DNA from: Aulostomus chinensis
Taxonomy: Eukaryota; Chordata; Actinopteri; Syngnathiformes; Aulostomidae
Reading direction: 5' to 3'
Assembly: GCA_037954235.1 (NCBI GenBank)
Contig: JBBMOA010000010.1
Location: 26,301,529-26,365,528 of the forward strand
DNA length: 64,000 nt
The notes under the pieces are model-generated. The model searched no databases and was not told the origin of the DNA. It worked only from the letters and a program-made list of their open reading frames with translations. Made by a program: the position numbers and the translations under genes. Position 1 is the stretch's first letter, and each line of letters starts with the position of its first letter. Below are positions 38,036-50,674 of this stretch, one piece after another.

Positions 38036-40552
38036 TCTTAACATATGGGTACAAACTGAAAAAAATATGGAAGAAGGGAACACAGCATATGTGCTTTAAT
38101 ATGTGAAGCAGCGCTGTCGTAATTGCGGCTGTAAATAGTAGGAGTTGTTTGAAACAGAACAAGCGTGTTTCTTTTGACGCCAGTTCAGTCGTTTGCTTAA
38201 CAGACCCATGACTCCTGCTGCAGAATAAAGAGATAATTTCTGTCTCTTTGACTCGTTGATTAGCAGCACGGGGAGATGAAACAGGAGGAACTTTCATGGT
38301 TACCTCGATGACACATCGAGCCCTTGGCTGACAAAGTGTTGAATGACAGTTGGCGGGCCCTCGGGGGGGGGGGGGGCACCTGTCTGTTGGAATATCTTGT
38401 AGGTGTAAGTGACATTATTAGAATGCTGTCACCTTCTGCTTACAGAAACTTTGAAATGATCTCCTCTGCGTACACAAACAGTGTGATGGGTTAGATGTCC
38501 ACATAATTGTGTTTAATTATTTCCGAGACACACAAGCGTGTCAGACAAAACTACTGCGTGTTTGTTTTTGTCTTCTGTCATTGCTCTTTGGGATGAGTAG
38601 GTCACCTCAGAATATTCATCCCCGTTTATGTCATCAGCACGTACGTGTTTGGTCGCAAACCATCTCTCTCTTCCCTCCCTGGGCTTGTATTGCCAGCCAG
38701 GACCAACTTGGCCATCAGGCATCGACGGTGGCATAATAATGGCATATTAAAGCATCACGGTGACACGACAAGAGATGCAAAACACCACTGAGGCCTGCTT
38801 ACCCTTACTCTTGTCAGAATGCCCTGAGAAATGGAGGTTTGTTTGCTGCTGAATCATAATTATGATTGGTATTTATAGAGCCATCAAGCCTTCAGTCAAG
38901 AGGAGATTTGAAGGTGACTCTTGTCCGCACACATCAAACTGCAGACACAGAGAAACAAGGCTTTCAGACAAGCTGTCTCCTCTCACCAAACCTTTTAAAT
39001 CATCATCACTCTAGCCAGCTGTATGATAGTTCTCATGATATATGAGCTGCTGGAGCATACGTGCGCCACCAACAGACAGCAACAATGGCTCTGGCAGTGA
39101 GCCACTGCTTGTTTTAACAGCCGCAGTCATTTGATGCTTCTGTTTCCCCTTATTAAGCTATGGCGTCCATGATGTGGTTAAGCTTCATTTTTAACTGTCT
39201 GTTTTTTGTCCTTCTTGTTGTTTTAGTGATACGGGCGGTCGAATTTTTCATGGCATGCTTCAATCAGCGTGGAGCAGCTTGTTAGACGGAAGGTTTTGAC
39301 ACTGCTTGTGATGCTGCTGTCCATCCAAATGTCTGTAAGCTAAAGCGCAGCTGTCTGCGTTCCTACAGGCTGAGTCAGCTGGCTGCTGGTCAGCCTGTTC
39401 CAACCTGGGTCTTATCAAATCTAGTGCTGGCCGCCGTTCCCATTGTTCTATTCATGATGATGTTGTTCTTGCCTGCCTAATTGTTGATGTGTCGACACAG
39501 CGACACGTGGTTTTACGACAGGGCGCAAAAAAACAAACAAACAAACAAACAAAAAAACGAAAAACTCACAAGCTTCAAGTGGGGTTTTTTTTTTCAGTGA
39601 GAGCGATTTTAGGTACATGCCCAGAGTATGCTCATACCAAGTTTTTCCATGATTTCAGACCAATGAGAACATGTTGTGGTAATTTTCCTTGAAGTTGTTG
39701 GTCTTAAAGAGGTTGCATGACGTTAAATTGAAGTTTAATTGATAGAAATGCCCAACCCAACCCAATCAGGGTTCATCTGCAGTTGGTGACGCAAACTGCT
39801 TAGATTCAACTGAATGAGACGAGGACATCTCCCAGCCCCATGTTTATTTTTACTCCTGAAAATCCCGTTCTCGCTTCCCAATGGAGTCCAGGGTTAGTTG
39901 GAGGTTGAACAAAACGTGTGAGACATTTTGTTAGAAAGTTATTTTATTTGAAAGAAGACACATTTGCCTTTAATTTGGCCCCAAAAAAGTGTGAAAAGAG
40001 AAAATTGTGCCCATGAGGACAAATTAACAGTTTAACACCTCCTACAAGGTGTGTGATGTCATCCGCAAAAGCTTCTGAACATTGTGTTAGAGGCTGCACA
40101 TTAAATACCTCCATCAAGAGTCATCAAAATCAATTTTCTCCTTTTGTGTGCTTTGGCATAACTAGGATTGCGCATGTCATTGAAAATAATAGACGCTGAA
40201 ATTTTAGACTCAGAAGCATAGCCGGAACTACTTTCTTGACTGGGCGTAGTGATTTCATGCAGTAACTTCCAACTTGAGCCATCAAATCACAACATTTATT
40301 GGTGACTGCTTCTCCTAATCATGTCTGATTTTCTAAGAATACCCGGTTGTTGGAAGCTTCGTGGGCGAGACGGAGGTCCGCTCACCTGCCCTTTTACTAC
40401 GATTCATTGTGCTAAGCTAACTAGCAGTAAGCTCAGTGGGACAGAGAAGTCAGTCAGAGCAGCTGAACGAGATTAATTGTTAGTAAGGTGGATATTTTGC
40501 TCAAATGTGAAACTTAAGCCATCACCTATGTAATGACCTACAACGGGATTAT

Positions 40553-40555
<3 letters not shown>
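38036..40555. other. Non-coding stretch with simple repeats
   Basis: Contains a 14-base G run (38363-38376), a (CAAA)n patch at about 39527-39558, and no supported gene. A MARE-like site is listed separately. Confidence 0.55.
39369..39379. promoter_or_regulatory. MARE-like (Maf/NF-E2/AP-1) site
   Basis: The palindrome GCTGAGTCAGC matches the core of the T-type Maf recognition element (TGCTGAGTCAGCA), including the AP-1 heptamer TGAGTCA. The outermost bases (G and T) differ from the ideal. A single site is weak evidence for function. Confidence 0.4.

Positions 40556-40625
<70 letters not shown>
40556..40625. repeat. (AT)n microsatellite
   Basis: About 35 uninterrupted AT units. It is perfectly self-complementary over 70 bases and therefore a cruciform-prone and breakage-prone tract. 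Confidence 0.98.
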
Positions 40626-40627
<2 letters not shown>

Positions 40628-40809
40628 CTCCCCATGCGATCACGTTTTTTTCAAGTAACCTCATTCCTTTGTTTTTTTTTCCTTTGCTCCTTTTTCTTGC
40701 TCCACAGCCACTTTTTCTTGTTAGAGGGCAGGTTTGTGCCTGGCCTCAGCTGGGTATTATCCTGGCGCAGATTGTCCTCGGACCCCCATGTGTATCCTAT
40801 AACCTGGAC
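40626..40809. other. Non-coding, pyrimidine-rich
   Basis: T/C-rich sequence. Open frames in two phases (40634-41016) have no motif. Confidence 0.5.
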
Positions 40810-41100
40810 TGCGGCAGACCCATACATCACCTCCTATCCTTAAAGCTTTTCTCACCGTTGATTAATCCACTTCAGTCTGTTTCAGAAATGATCAAAGGCG
40901 AGGCATCAAAGCATTATATGGTTGCAATTACACACTCATTATCCATATGTTTGACAAGTATGCCCTCCTGGCATTGGAAATTAATCATAAAGAGATCTGA
41001 CAAAGGAAGAGGATGAAATAATTAAATATATATCCTGACCGAGAATCACTAAGATGATGTTATTGATGGATTACAGAGAAAGCTGTCATAAAGTCACAGT
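40810..41100. promoter_or_regulatory. Candidate conserved non-coding element
   Basis: Repeat-free AT-rich block with 'accgttgattaatccacttc' near 40855, 'agaaatgatcaaaggcgagg' near 40884, 'tggaaattaatcataaagag' near 40975 and 'gatgaaataattaaata' near 41012. Texture only. Confidence 0.25.
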
Positions 41101-41439
41101 CCTAACTTGATATATGAATGCCGAGAATATATTTTGGGTCACTTTTACTGTCACCATATTTCTTCACCGACCAGTGCAGTCATCATTATCGGGCTGACCT
41201 GCTTAGGGAGTTGTTGTTTTTTTTCCCCCCCCTCCCCATTCAAACACCCGCAAGTCAACATTTACAACTGGGAAAAGAAAAAATCTAAACAAAACCACGG
41301 CGCTGAACGTGTTTTCTTGAAGGTAATGTACTGTAAGAAGACCGTACCCTTCTTCTCGCTCAGACTGACCGCCCGCTCTCCTGTGCTGGCCGACGTCCCC
41401 GGGCTATGAGGGCCAGACAGGACAGCAGAGGATAAATTA
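41101..41439. other. Non-coding stretch, nothing recognised
   Basis: A T/C run sits at 41216-41236. A 100-codon plus frame (41107-41409) has no motif. Confidence 0.45.
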
Positions 41440-41625
41440 CAGCCACAGAGCCCCGGCTCTCTCCCATGCTTTCATTTGCACCAGCAATTAATCAGCCATC
41501 ACTGGAGAGCTCTTGTATGTCAGGCTGAGGATTTTATTAGGGATGTCCTTTATGGGCCTTAATGAGACTTATGTCTTCCTTGAGTATTTCATTTGCTTCA
41601 CATAGCCTGTCTGCTTGTAACCTTG
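41440..41625. promoter_or_regulatory. Candidate conserved non-coding element
   Basis: Balanced-composition, repeat-free sequence including 'caccagcaattaatcagcca' near 41480, 'gattttattagggatgtcct' near 41530, 'gggccttaatgagacttatg' near 41554 and 'agtatttcatttgcttcaca' near 41583. Such runs of complex sequence are typical of vertebrate conserved non-coding elements. Unverified. Confidence 0.28.
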
Positions 41626-44199
41626 AGGTGAGGAGCTTTTGCACAACAGTGGAGCTTGGCAGGGCTTTGTTACTCACCTCTCAATGATCTTTACTCGATT
41701 CGCTCTTTCATCCGTTCGCTTGTCTCCCTCTCTACTACAAATCCTCCTGTCTTGCAGTTATCTAATTTTAGATACAATTAGGCCTGATTTGTTTTGTTTA
41801 CTCTGACATTGCTCCTCTCTCCAGTTTGAAACGCGGCACCGAGTGAGTTATTAAGAAGGTGGTGATTCTCCCTCCATTTTGTGAAACACAGAGGTTTGAC
41901 AGTGATGCATCTCAATGACTGTGTTGTCATGATTAGAATAAAATGTGCAGGGCATGATCAGTCAAACACAACATATTGGACGTACGCATGGGCACCTAAA
42001 ATGGGATTGCAAATATGGAAAGATAAATCACTGGTGGGTGGGGTGGGGTGGTGGTGGGGAGGGGGGGCATGTACGAGTTCTTGCCTTGAAAGAGAAATGT
42101 AATTTTGAACATATTTCCTGCATTTACACCTCTTAAACAGCCTCCCACGACAGTCTAGGTTAGTTATGTTGAAGGTGCTATGGAACCAGGAATATATCAA
42201 AAGCAGTCAAGAAGTGGGCGGATCAAGACGCAAACTATTATCTGTAGAATTTATATTTCCATTCGAAATTGTTTACATAAAAGCATATGAAAACACAAAA
42301 TGGTGTTAGTTTGGAGTCGACTAGACCATATTCAAAGTAGAAAAATGACAATATATAAATGAAAATAGTCACAAAGCTTCTTCGCAGCACAAACGACCTT
42401 GGATGAGATGATGTGACAGCATCTATCCCATTCCCGGCTCGCCTCTTTTTTTTTTCTTACACATCTGAGAGAGCGATGCAGAAAAGCTAGTTCCCAACAA
42501 CATGTTACTGCAAATATTTTCAAGAAAAAAAAATCATTAAGTAATTAAAGGTCATTGTCTTGTAAAACCAGGGCTTTTAATGTGAAATGGATACAGTTCA
42601 TATTTCTAATATAATGTGCTAACTGAAACAGAGCAAACGGGAGCGGCTCTCAGCAATAATATGACCGAATATCAAACATGAGGAATTCAAAATAAAGTCC
42701 TGACAGCTGCACTTCTGCTACCAACATTTCGATTTGTCTTATTTTTCTATTTTTCTCCTCTAACCTTCCTCCAGAATCCTCTTCTTCCTCTCTTTCTACT
42801 TTGATGATTTCTGTACTCGCTAGTTTCTTTTAAGAAGCGCCGTAAAATAGCAGGTTTTTCCAGATTGCCAGCTGAAATTTCATCCTGATTCAACCAGATG
42901 TGCAGAGCTCTGAGGAGGGATGAAAGCGGCACGCCCTCCTTACTCCCGTCACTGCAACGTCAACATGATGTTTTTCACTTTTTGATTCAGGAGAACGTTG
43001 CACAAAATGTCCCGTTTTGCATGGATTGACAGCTTTAGTGCAGCTGAATCATTCGCCTTTTAGCTTGTTTTTCAGTTGTCACAAATGAATAGAAAATTAT
43101 GTATAGAAATAAATATGAATTATCACCACCTAATTGATGCAACTGTATGATGGTAAATGGAAAATGAAAAAACAAACAAACAGAGGAACAAACTGCTGCT
43201 GGCAACTGTGAAGCCAACAACAACAACAACAAAAACAACACATTTATTGATACTATATTTTTCAGAGGAACAAAAACCAAATCAGACAAAGTGCTCTATT
43301 TAGTTGAGTTGCAAACCACTGTTGACTTGCAGATTGGCCACTGCATGTTTTCTGAAGAAAATACTGGGCATTAAATGAAAATAAAAAATCTCCCCCTCAG
43401 GGTTATGTTCCCCTGTTGTCACTGTGTTGTTGGTGGCTTTTTTTTTTTTTTTTTTTTTTTGCTGGCTGCAGTGTGTTGTGTGCCCAAACACTACCAGCTG
43501 CAATTAGTGAAAATACTGGGAGTGGGTGTCACCCAGTGAACCCGTAACCACAGAGTGAAAGGATATGGAAGCCATCTGGTAGCATTTTTACAGTATGGTG
43601 TGGCGGCGTGCCCGTGTGTGCTACAGGAAGGGTCGTATGACGGTCATGAAAGAGAGAGTCTTGGAAATCTCCAAGGACACGCACATGAATATTCTCAGTC
43701 CAATTTTCTGGGTCAGACGTAGCTCAACCAAAGTACATGACCTGATCACATCTGTCGCAGGCTTGCGCGGCGCAAATGATCAAACTATATGACCTTTAAA
43801 AACTTATATGATATCTTGGCACTTCTTTAAGCTACGTTTGCAGCACGGAGAGGGGAGAGCATTTAGAATGACAGGCACTGCCCTCTTTTTTTTTTTTTTT
43901 CAAAGACACCATGTGTTAATAAGTAGGGCATTTTATTGGGATGCTAACATTTTGAAACGGATTAAAATAAAACTACCGGCTGCCAATGAAAGTAAAACTG
44001 ATGTAATAAGCAGAGCAATGGTCCATAAAATAAAAGGTTTCCTGAGCAGTGGTACACTTTTGAGGAATTTGCACTTCCTTTGGGGGGGGGGGGGGGGGGG
44101 GAGTATATATAATATATTTCCGGGTAAAAATACTGTTATCTTTCAGCTGCTTTTGTATTTCTAAAATAGTGTATCATCTACAGAGTGCTGGAATAGCCA
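41626..44199. other. Non-coding stretch with G-rich and poly-T tracts
   Basis: Holds a G-rich GGTGGGG tract at about 42033-42067, a poly-T run at 43438-43460, and a 20-base G run at 44082-44101. No gene or named repeat was identified. Frames near 43808-44164 run into the G tract. Confidence 0.5.
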
Positions 44200-44690
44200 T
44201 GGGGGAAAACAAATATTTTGTGGCCGCTCAAACTTTGATTAATTTGTGGCCATGAGATGTTAATTGTTGGCACAGTTTGATTAATTTGCTGCTTGTGATG
44301 GGAGTGTATCCTGCGTCTCCCTCTCTGGCCACTCTGGAGCTCCGTATGCGTCAGCCTTTGAGATATGATGATCTGGAAGGTTATTTCCACCTCAACTCTC
44401 TACCACATTATCGTTGTGATCACAATCCAATGATGTAACAGGTATAATAATTGATATTCTGAATGAGGCTTTGCTGCATAAGAAGCACTTTTACCCTTGA
44501 ATTACATTATGCCGATAATAAACCTTTTTAATTCTTCTGAGCTGAATTATAATTGCCTGAAATACACATGCTGCAAATGAAGTCAGGAGCTTTATGCTGC
44601 ACGTATACATGCTTCAATGTCCACATGGATATACAGATTATGTACATTGTTTTACATGTTTGAATATAAAATACTTTTTGTTCAATTAGA
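44200..44690. promoter_or_regulatory. Candidate conserved non-coding element with paired homeodomain-like sites
   Basis: The 13-mer TTTGATTAATTTG occurs at 44234-44246 and again at 44276-44288, start to start 42 bp (about four helical turns), with TTAATTG between them. Further downstream are 'caatccaatgatgtaacagg', 'ggtataataattgatattct' and 'gagctgaattataattgcct'. There is no simple repeat and no coding frame that fits. This is the best regulatory-looking block in the window, but conservation and function are inferred. Confidence 0.35.
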
Positions 44691-45009
44691 GCGCCTAAAC
44701 CGACTCTCTCTCTCTCCCTCTCACACATCGGAGCCGATGTCTCGCTGGCCGCACAGCGATGGCCAGCTGTGCTCCCTGTTTGACAGCCAGGTGGTTCAGA
44801 CTTTGGAGCGCAGCAGCTTCAGTTAATTAAAGTTACCCATTTGGATCTTGTCAATGGCTAATTTGCAGATGAAAAGGAGTCAAAAACTTTTTTCTTACTC
44901 AGGCAGCCTAAGCATTGTTTTCCCTAATGGCTGAGGCTGGTCAAGTGGAACAGGACTGTGCAGTTCAGTCTTCAGATGCATACACAAAGTTTACTTGAAG
45001 AACCGCAGT
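44691..45009. other. Non-coding stretch, nothing recognised
   Basis: Includes a short TC-rich patch (44703-44721) followed by CpG-containing sequence to about 44820. A plus-strand frame ends at 44826, but there is no acceptor or donor that would make it an exon. Confidence 0.45.
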
Positions 45010-45385
45010 AGCCGAAAATCAATATTGAACTTAGACAAGCTATTTACTGTACCTTGATAATGTTTGACAGAGGCTTTCACTGTGAGGAAATCGCCGACCA
45101 AAATATTTTGTGAAGAAAAGGCACTGATAGGAGCGGATCAGACCGGTTTTAATTCCACTTGATTAAAAATGTCTCTTTTACACATTGAATTATTTAAAGC
45201 TGTATTGCACATTATGCTCCCTCCTTTGTATTTCCAGTTTATTGCTCAATCAAGCAAAATACGCAGCCTCTCATATGACAGACAATTGATATGGACAATT
45301 CTCTCCATAGGTCTGAAATCACTGAATACAATATTATCACATTATCAAATATTAATTTCTAGTCTGAAGCTGCAGTGAAAGATAG
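45010..45385. promoter_or_regulatory. Candidate conserved non-coding element
   Basis: Long repeat-free AT-rich text with 'aatattgaacttagacaagc', 'ccacttgattaaaaatgtct', 'tttattgctcaatcaagcaa' and 'cattatcaaatattaatttc'. The sequence is complex and free of homopolymers over 370 bases, unlike its neighbours. Inference only. Confidence 0.28.
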
Positions 45386-46389
45386 AAGCAATGCGATCCT
45401 GCTGGATTTTTTATTCCCACTCATGTCTCATATTCTGTTGTTGTTAGGAACCGGTTGGAAGAAACCGTTACCCCCCCCCCCCCAACCCCTCCTCCGCCCA
45501 CTCACCCGCCCCAAAGATTCTTCCTAGATGCCCTCCACACTCAAGACGATATTTCACAATTATTTATCTGTGGAGAAGCGCCACATTTTGAAGTCTGGTT
45601 CGTCAGTCTGGTTCTGGTAGATGTCTTTTGGGGAAGCAGTTGCAAAGAAAATTATGTTTTTGAGGACTTGGAGCTTTTTGCCTGTGCAGAATCTGGAAGA
45701 AAATGAGGTGCAGCCTTTTTGCATTTTTAACCCAATTAATTTGTAGTTTGAGGTGTGACAGTGGTAAGAAGCAAAAAGTGGAGGAGCAGAATAATCAAAT
45801 GACTCCCTCCCTGGGATTTAATAAACCAGAAAGTACTAATTTCACCTCTGATTGCGTGCGGTATTTAATGCCTAAAGACAGCATATCTAACTTTTCATCA
45901 TGTGCCCAGTATGCCACTGTTTTTTTACTGCATTCTGCTGCACAGCAGTCAGACAGGACACAGTGACCCGCCCTGTTTAGACATTGATCTTTAATAAACA
46001 AAGACCGTCAATCTCTGCAAATATTTCCCCTCCAAACACAGAAGAGAGTGAAGCTCTTAAACGCTGCCTAATAGTTTACTGATAAAACGGAGACCACGCT
46101 GATATTTTAGGCACCGGTGGAGAACAGAGTGCACGGTGGAGCACTAGATGTTAAACACACAGTTAGAAGATGTTTGGAAAACCTGCCAAAGTCACACGTT
46201 AAGCAAATGTTGTTACGCAGGCTATTTTTAGTGTAAGCTGACGCTCATATTAGCATACGACCATCAGCCGAGGATCGCTGGTCAACTGTCGCAGGCAGTT
46301 TGACCTTCTTTAGTCTTCCTCTGCCTAAACCAGATTTCCTGTGAATCCAGTTAGATTTTTAGACGGTCCGTACAGCCTTAAATTTTTTT
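45386..46389. other. Non-coding stretch with a C-rich tract
   Basis: C-rich tract at 45471-45511 with a 13-base C run. Small plus-strand frames (45455-45966) show no motif. Confidence 0.5.
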
Positions 46390-46580
46390 TTTTTTTTAAC
46401 CATACCACATTTGGTAGGGTGGTTTAAAATCTGATTCCAGTCTGATCCCAGTCTGGACGCTCTGGATCCTCAGGTCACCCACAACCTGTTTCAAATCGGA
46501 TCTGAACAGCTGAAAAAAATACAGTGTGGACAGAAAAAAATCTGATGTGAGAACCAAATCAGTTTCGACTGCAATCTGAA
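46390..46580. repeat. Possible DNA-transposon (MITE-type) remnant
   Basis: The phrases 'tttaaaatctgattccagtc', 'cccagtctggacgctctg', 'caaatcggatctgaacagct', 'acagtgtggacagaaaaaaa' and 'gaaccaaatcagtttcgact' resemble a fish MITE family rich in 'aaatctgat' and 'cagtgtggac' words. Terminal inverted repeats were not found. Confidence 0.4.
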
Positions 46581-49500
46581 TGTATTTGACTTTGGTAGCA
46601 GAAACTGGAGAAAAAAGAAGAGAAGTACAAATAATTCAATATTATATCTAATTACCAGGTATCTGTATTTTACTGCTAACATCTTAACACAAGATCAGTC
46701 TGAGTCAAAATTTTTGAAATAGACTTCTTAAATTCTGATGCGCGTCTTACTTTTGGGTACGTTCAAAAGCCTGTACTTCTAAAGAGGTTGAATCAGAGTA
46801 TCTTTTAGCATAATTAGTGTCTAATGAATGTGTGTGTGTTTTTGCCACCTCTGTTGAGTTGTGATGATTTTCGTTTGTGATCAATCTGCAGCATGTTTCC
46901 TGGAACAAGCTTGCAGTGTTCCATCTACAAAGTGATACAAATGTGAGAAATACCTTCTTCAGAAACCTCAGCATTCTGGAAGGATGCACTCTCCTGTACG
47001 ATAGAGAGGCAGGAACTGGAAGATGTTTAATGTTTTTACTTGAAAGTGCCTGTTGCTGGTCCTGTGAGTTTTCTCCTTTAAACCGAGTCTCGCTTCTATT
47101 TACCTTTTTTAAACACATTGTAAAAGAAATGTATTGAGCAGAGTAATTCATATAAAACTGGAGCTACAAGATTCAGGGGGCAAATGAAGGAGGCAGACCG
47201 AGTGACTTTTCAGCACAGCCACCCACCAGCTGCCAGAACATAAATAGTAATGTATCATTATGGCTGCATGGAGGGAAAACACCCTGTGTTTTAGTTCTTT
47301 GCGGAGGTCATGTGGCAATCGGTGGGTGTGTTCATGCAGCTCTTGCTTAGAAAAACAGGCTAAATTAGACGTTTATGATACAGCCACGTCGAGTCTGTGA
47401 CTCTTACAATAGCAGCTTTGGCAGATTTTGTTTTGTTTTTACTCTCAACCAGTGGAAGAAGGAAGAGAACGTTCACATTGACATGGGATCCTGATGAAAC
47501 TGACCCTGAAATGTATTAGATTTGTCTGCTTTTTAATTCCCCTTAAATATCACGCGGGGGATTTTCTTTGTTTCAGGTGAAAACATAAAGATGAGGGAAT
47601 TTTTTTTTCTTTTTTTCTTGTTTTGTTTTGCTGCTCAGACTCAGCTACAGGTTTGACTGGAATGAGCTCCGTGGCAGATGACTCGGTAGTGCCCCCCTCC
47701 CCAACCCCCCAACATGATGCAATGCACAGCAAGTCCATATTTTCTTTGAACTCTGGCTTTCATGGTTCATGGTAGGGTACCAAATATTTCTGGTTTCTGT
47801 TATTGTCTTGTAGTCCCTCATTTATATTGAAGTTGTGGAGTTGCTGCAAATAAAGTAGGTAAAGATAGAAAAGGCACCAGTGTCGAGATGTTGCTAGAAC
47901 TTCTGATTAGGATCTGCATCTTTAGTTTGGATTAAATTCTATACGCCTTCCTATAGAAGTGCAGGGGATTGTAAAGCAGACGCCACCGTCTATTCTGGTG
48001 TTATCTGACTGGCTTTCCTGATACCATCTAGCCTCAATGTGACAATGTGAGGAAGTCATCGCTAAAATAAAAAAAAAAAAAAAAAATAGATGACACGTAA
48101 GGGAATTAAGGTTTTGCTTATTCCTCCGGATCTATCCGTCTATCTATCCAACATTTGGATCTGGAATATGTTGTTCCGCAACATCTGAATGATTACATAA
48201 TCTGGCCGCTCTTTTTTTTTCGAAGAATTGTTCTTTTTTTAGTTCACTGTGTTGCGAGCACAGTCGATCATTAGTATGTCCTATTTACGGCGCTGTGTAT
48301 TTCTGACATAAAAATATCTGGCTGCCACAATCCCTGACAGAGTGCTGATGAATTCCTGGAATGAGATCCATAAAGTGACCTGCTTTCCACAAGTGAGAGC
48401 AACTGCTAAATATGCGCAGCTGAAAAATAAATGAAGCAGCCTTCTAAGAAATGTTAATGTTTGTGAAAGACTTCCATATGATTTACTGGCTTGTTTTATT
48501 TGGCGCTTTCAGTTTGGATGAAGCGGTTGTTGAGGATCGAGGAGTGGACTCTAGGTGTGTATGTCTGTACAAAATCAAAAACATTCATAGATTCCTCTTT
48601 AATGAGACTGTTTAGTGACGGGTGGTCAGAGGTGGTGGGGGGCGGGGGGTGGGGGTGGGCAGGGATTTGTTTTTTGTTTTCCTGCCTAGAGCTGATTTTA
48701 CAGATTATTTTCTTTTTACCCTTTTGTTCTTTTTTGTTTCCTTTTTTAAAAAGTTGTTTTTAATGACTTGGAGTTCTGACCTATCGTTGTCCACTGCAGT
48801 TTTGTTGTCACTGTGCAAAGAACGTTTCTCTGGTGTTATTTTGATCCCTTGCTCTTTTTTTTTTTTTCTCTTACTCAACTTTTAGGATGTTTAACTCTAC
48901 TGCTAGTTCAGTGGTGTAGTATTGTTTGCAGTAGCAGCAGTAGTGCGTAGTCCCGCGCATCGCACGGATGTCCCCGCCCTGCCAGCGTTGCTCCTCCTGC
49001 ATCTGCATCATGTTGTCTGGATGAGCAGGATAAGAGATTATGATGTCCAATAAAACTACGGTGGGTGTCGGGCAGCTGGTAGGGTCAGATCATGACGACA
49101 CAAAGTCATCATCCATCTTTTCCAGCTTCAGGCTGGTTACAAATCAGCAGCCTTAGAGGAGCCGCAGGTGTGACGACAGCAGGAAGCCATGATGGAGGCT
49201 CCTGAAGAGGTTAGCATGCGTGCTTCATAGCATCAGAACCCGAGAGTCTGTTGAAAGAAGCGCAAAGAACGCCACTGATGACTTTTCTAAATGGAAACAA
49301 TGTTTTTGCGCCTCTACTGAATGGCTTCACTTTGTTGATCTGATAGGTGGAAGTTAGCCCGTGATAGATGGTGATAGGTCATCCCAGCACCTGCCAAGGG
49401 TTGTTTCAGTGTCTGCCTCTTTCCAAACAGGTTTTATCGGCGACTTCTCAGGCATAAACTACCCTACAGTCAGTTTGCGCGTCATGGGTGATGAAGGAGC

Positions 49501-50313
49501 AAAATGTTCAGCCATCGCTGCAGATCTATTGGTCCGATTTCAGGCAACTTTGGTTATATATTCCAAGGCACAAAACTGTCAGGGTTTGTGTGAGTGAACT
49601 GGAGTTCTTCAAATATTCAGATTCACGATAGACATGTGGGAAATCCTAACAAATCCCCCCAAAAAGTTGAGTTGATTAGGCATAAAAGAGCCTTCGACTC
49701 AGTCCAAAAAAGATCTAAACATCGTTTTTTTTCCCAGGTTATTTCGGGGGAACATTTAACGCCTCTATTAGATTGCTGACAGTATCGAGATGCCAAAAAA
49801 TGAGGGTGGAGAAAGACAGAGACAGGGAACAAGATGAAAGAGCCTGACGTTAACCTGGGATGCCACCCAGACAACTAAGATCTGGGTACCTGATCCAAAC
49901 AGAGAGAGCAGAACACGAAAGCTGGCAGCAGCATGACGGAGCCGAGCCTCATCCGAAGAGCAGCAATACTTCTCCCTGGTGCCAATTATGCTGCGATGGC
50001 TCCTCAGGTTATGTAGTTGAGTAAGAGCGAAGAAGAGAAATAGCAGCTGATTAGTATAATGAAGCGAATCTTAGATAAATTCAAGTTGGTACTTAAGAAC
50101 AGAAGGTATTTTTGACTGCTCATGTCTTTCTTATATATCACAGACTTAGAACCAGTACACAATCTGCTCGGGGGGGTTCAACCTATTGTTCTAAAACGAC
50201 TTGCTGTTTTGTTCGTCATTCGTTATCGGTTACTGTGTGTGGAGCCAAGCCTCCTGAACTCAGTGTTCTGTCAGTCCCAGCCAAGTGATTGCGATGGAGC
50301 CTGTCTTGTCATC
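46581..50313. other. Non-coding stretch, no gene supported
   Basis: A poly-A run lies at 48068-48086 and G-rich sequence at 48635-48659. The 134-codon minus-strand frame at 46747-47151 is one of the longer non-repeat frames but overlaps an 86-codon plus frame and has no recognisable domain or splice junction. I treat it as chance. Confidence 0.45.
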
Positions 50314-50337
50314 GGGGGGGGGGGGGGGGGGGGGGGG
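50314..50337 (+). repeat. 24-base poly-G run
   Basis: Longest poly-G/poly-C run in the window. It could form a G-quadruplex on the plus strand. Its exact length is prone to sequencing and assembly error. Confidence 0.95.
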
Positions 50338-50674
50338 CTGTCTAAATAGGACGGAAAGTAATTCAGATTGTTCCACCCAGAACAGTTTACCTTTCCAATT
50401 TATCAAAAATGAACCTAAATAGATTTTTCTGTAATTGCAAAGACGAAAAAGGGACAGTCGTGACACAATTTTGGGAACTTAAGTTCCCCTATTCTTTTCT
50501 TTGCTCTCATTTATAATTCTGAGGCCAACTCATGTCATACAACGCTCACTCATTCCAAACCAGTGTTTCTCTTGGAAGCTACTGTCATGCAAATGGCTCC
50601 TCCATTCAGTCCTCACAGGTGGGAATGTCATTTGTTTTCGTACAAATTAGACGGTGAGCCTTACGGAAACACTA

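Noticed and set aside
40473..40664. Ile/Tyr-repeat open frame on the minus strand
   Set aside because: It is a reading of the (AT)n microsatellite.
44725..44826. Possible exon reading MSRWPHSDGQLCSLF
   Set aside because: No acceptor or donor bounds it. The preceding TC-rich patch is a simple repeat rather than a clear polypyrimidine tract.
46747..47151. 134-codon minus-strand open frame
   Set aside because: It overlaps an opposite-strand frame and has no recognisable motif or junctions.
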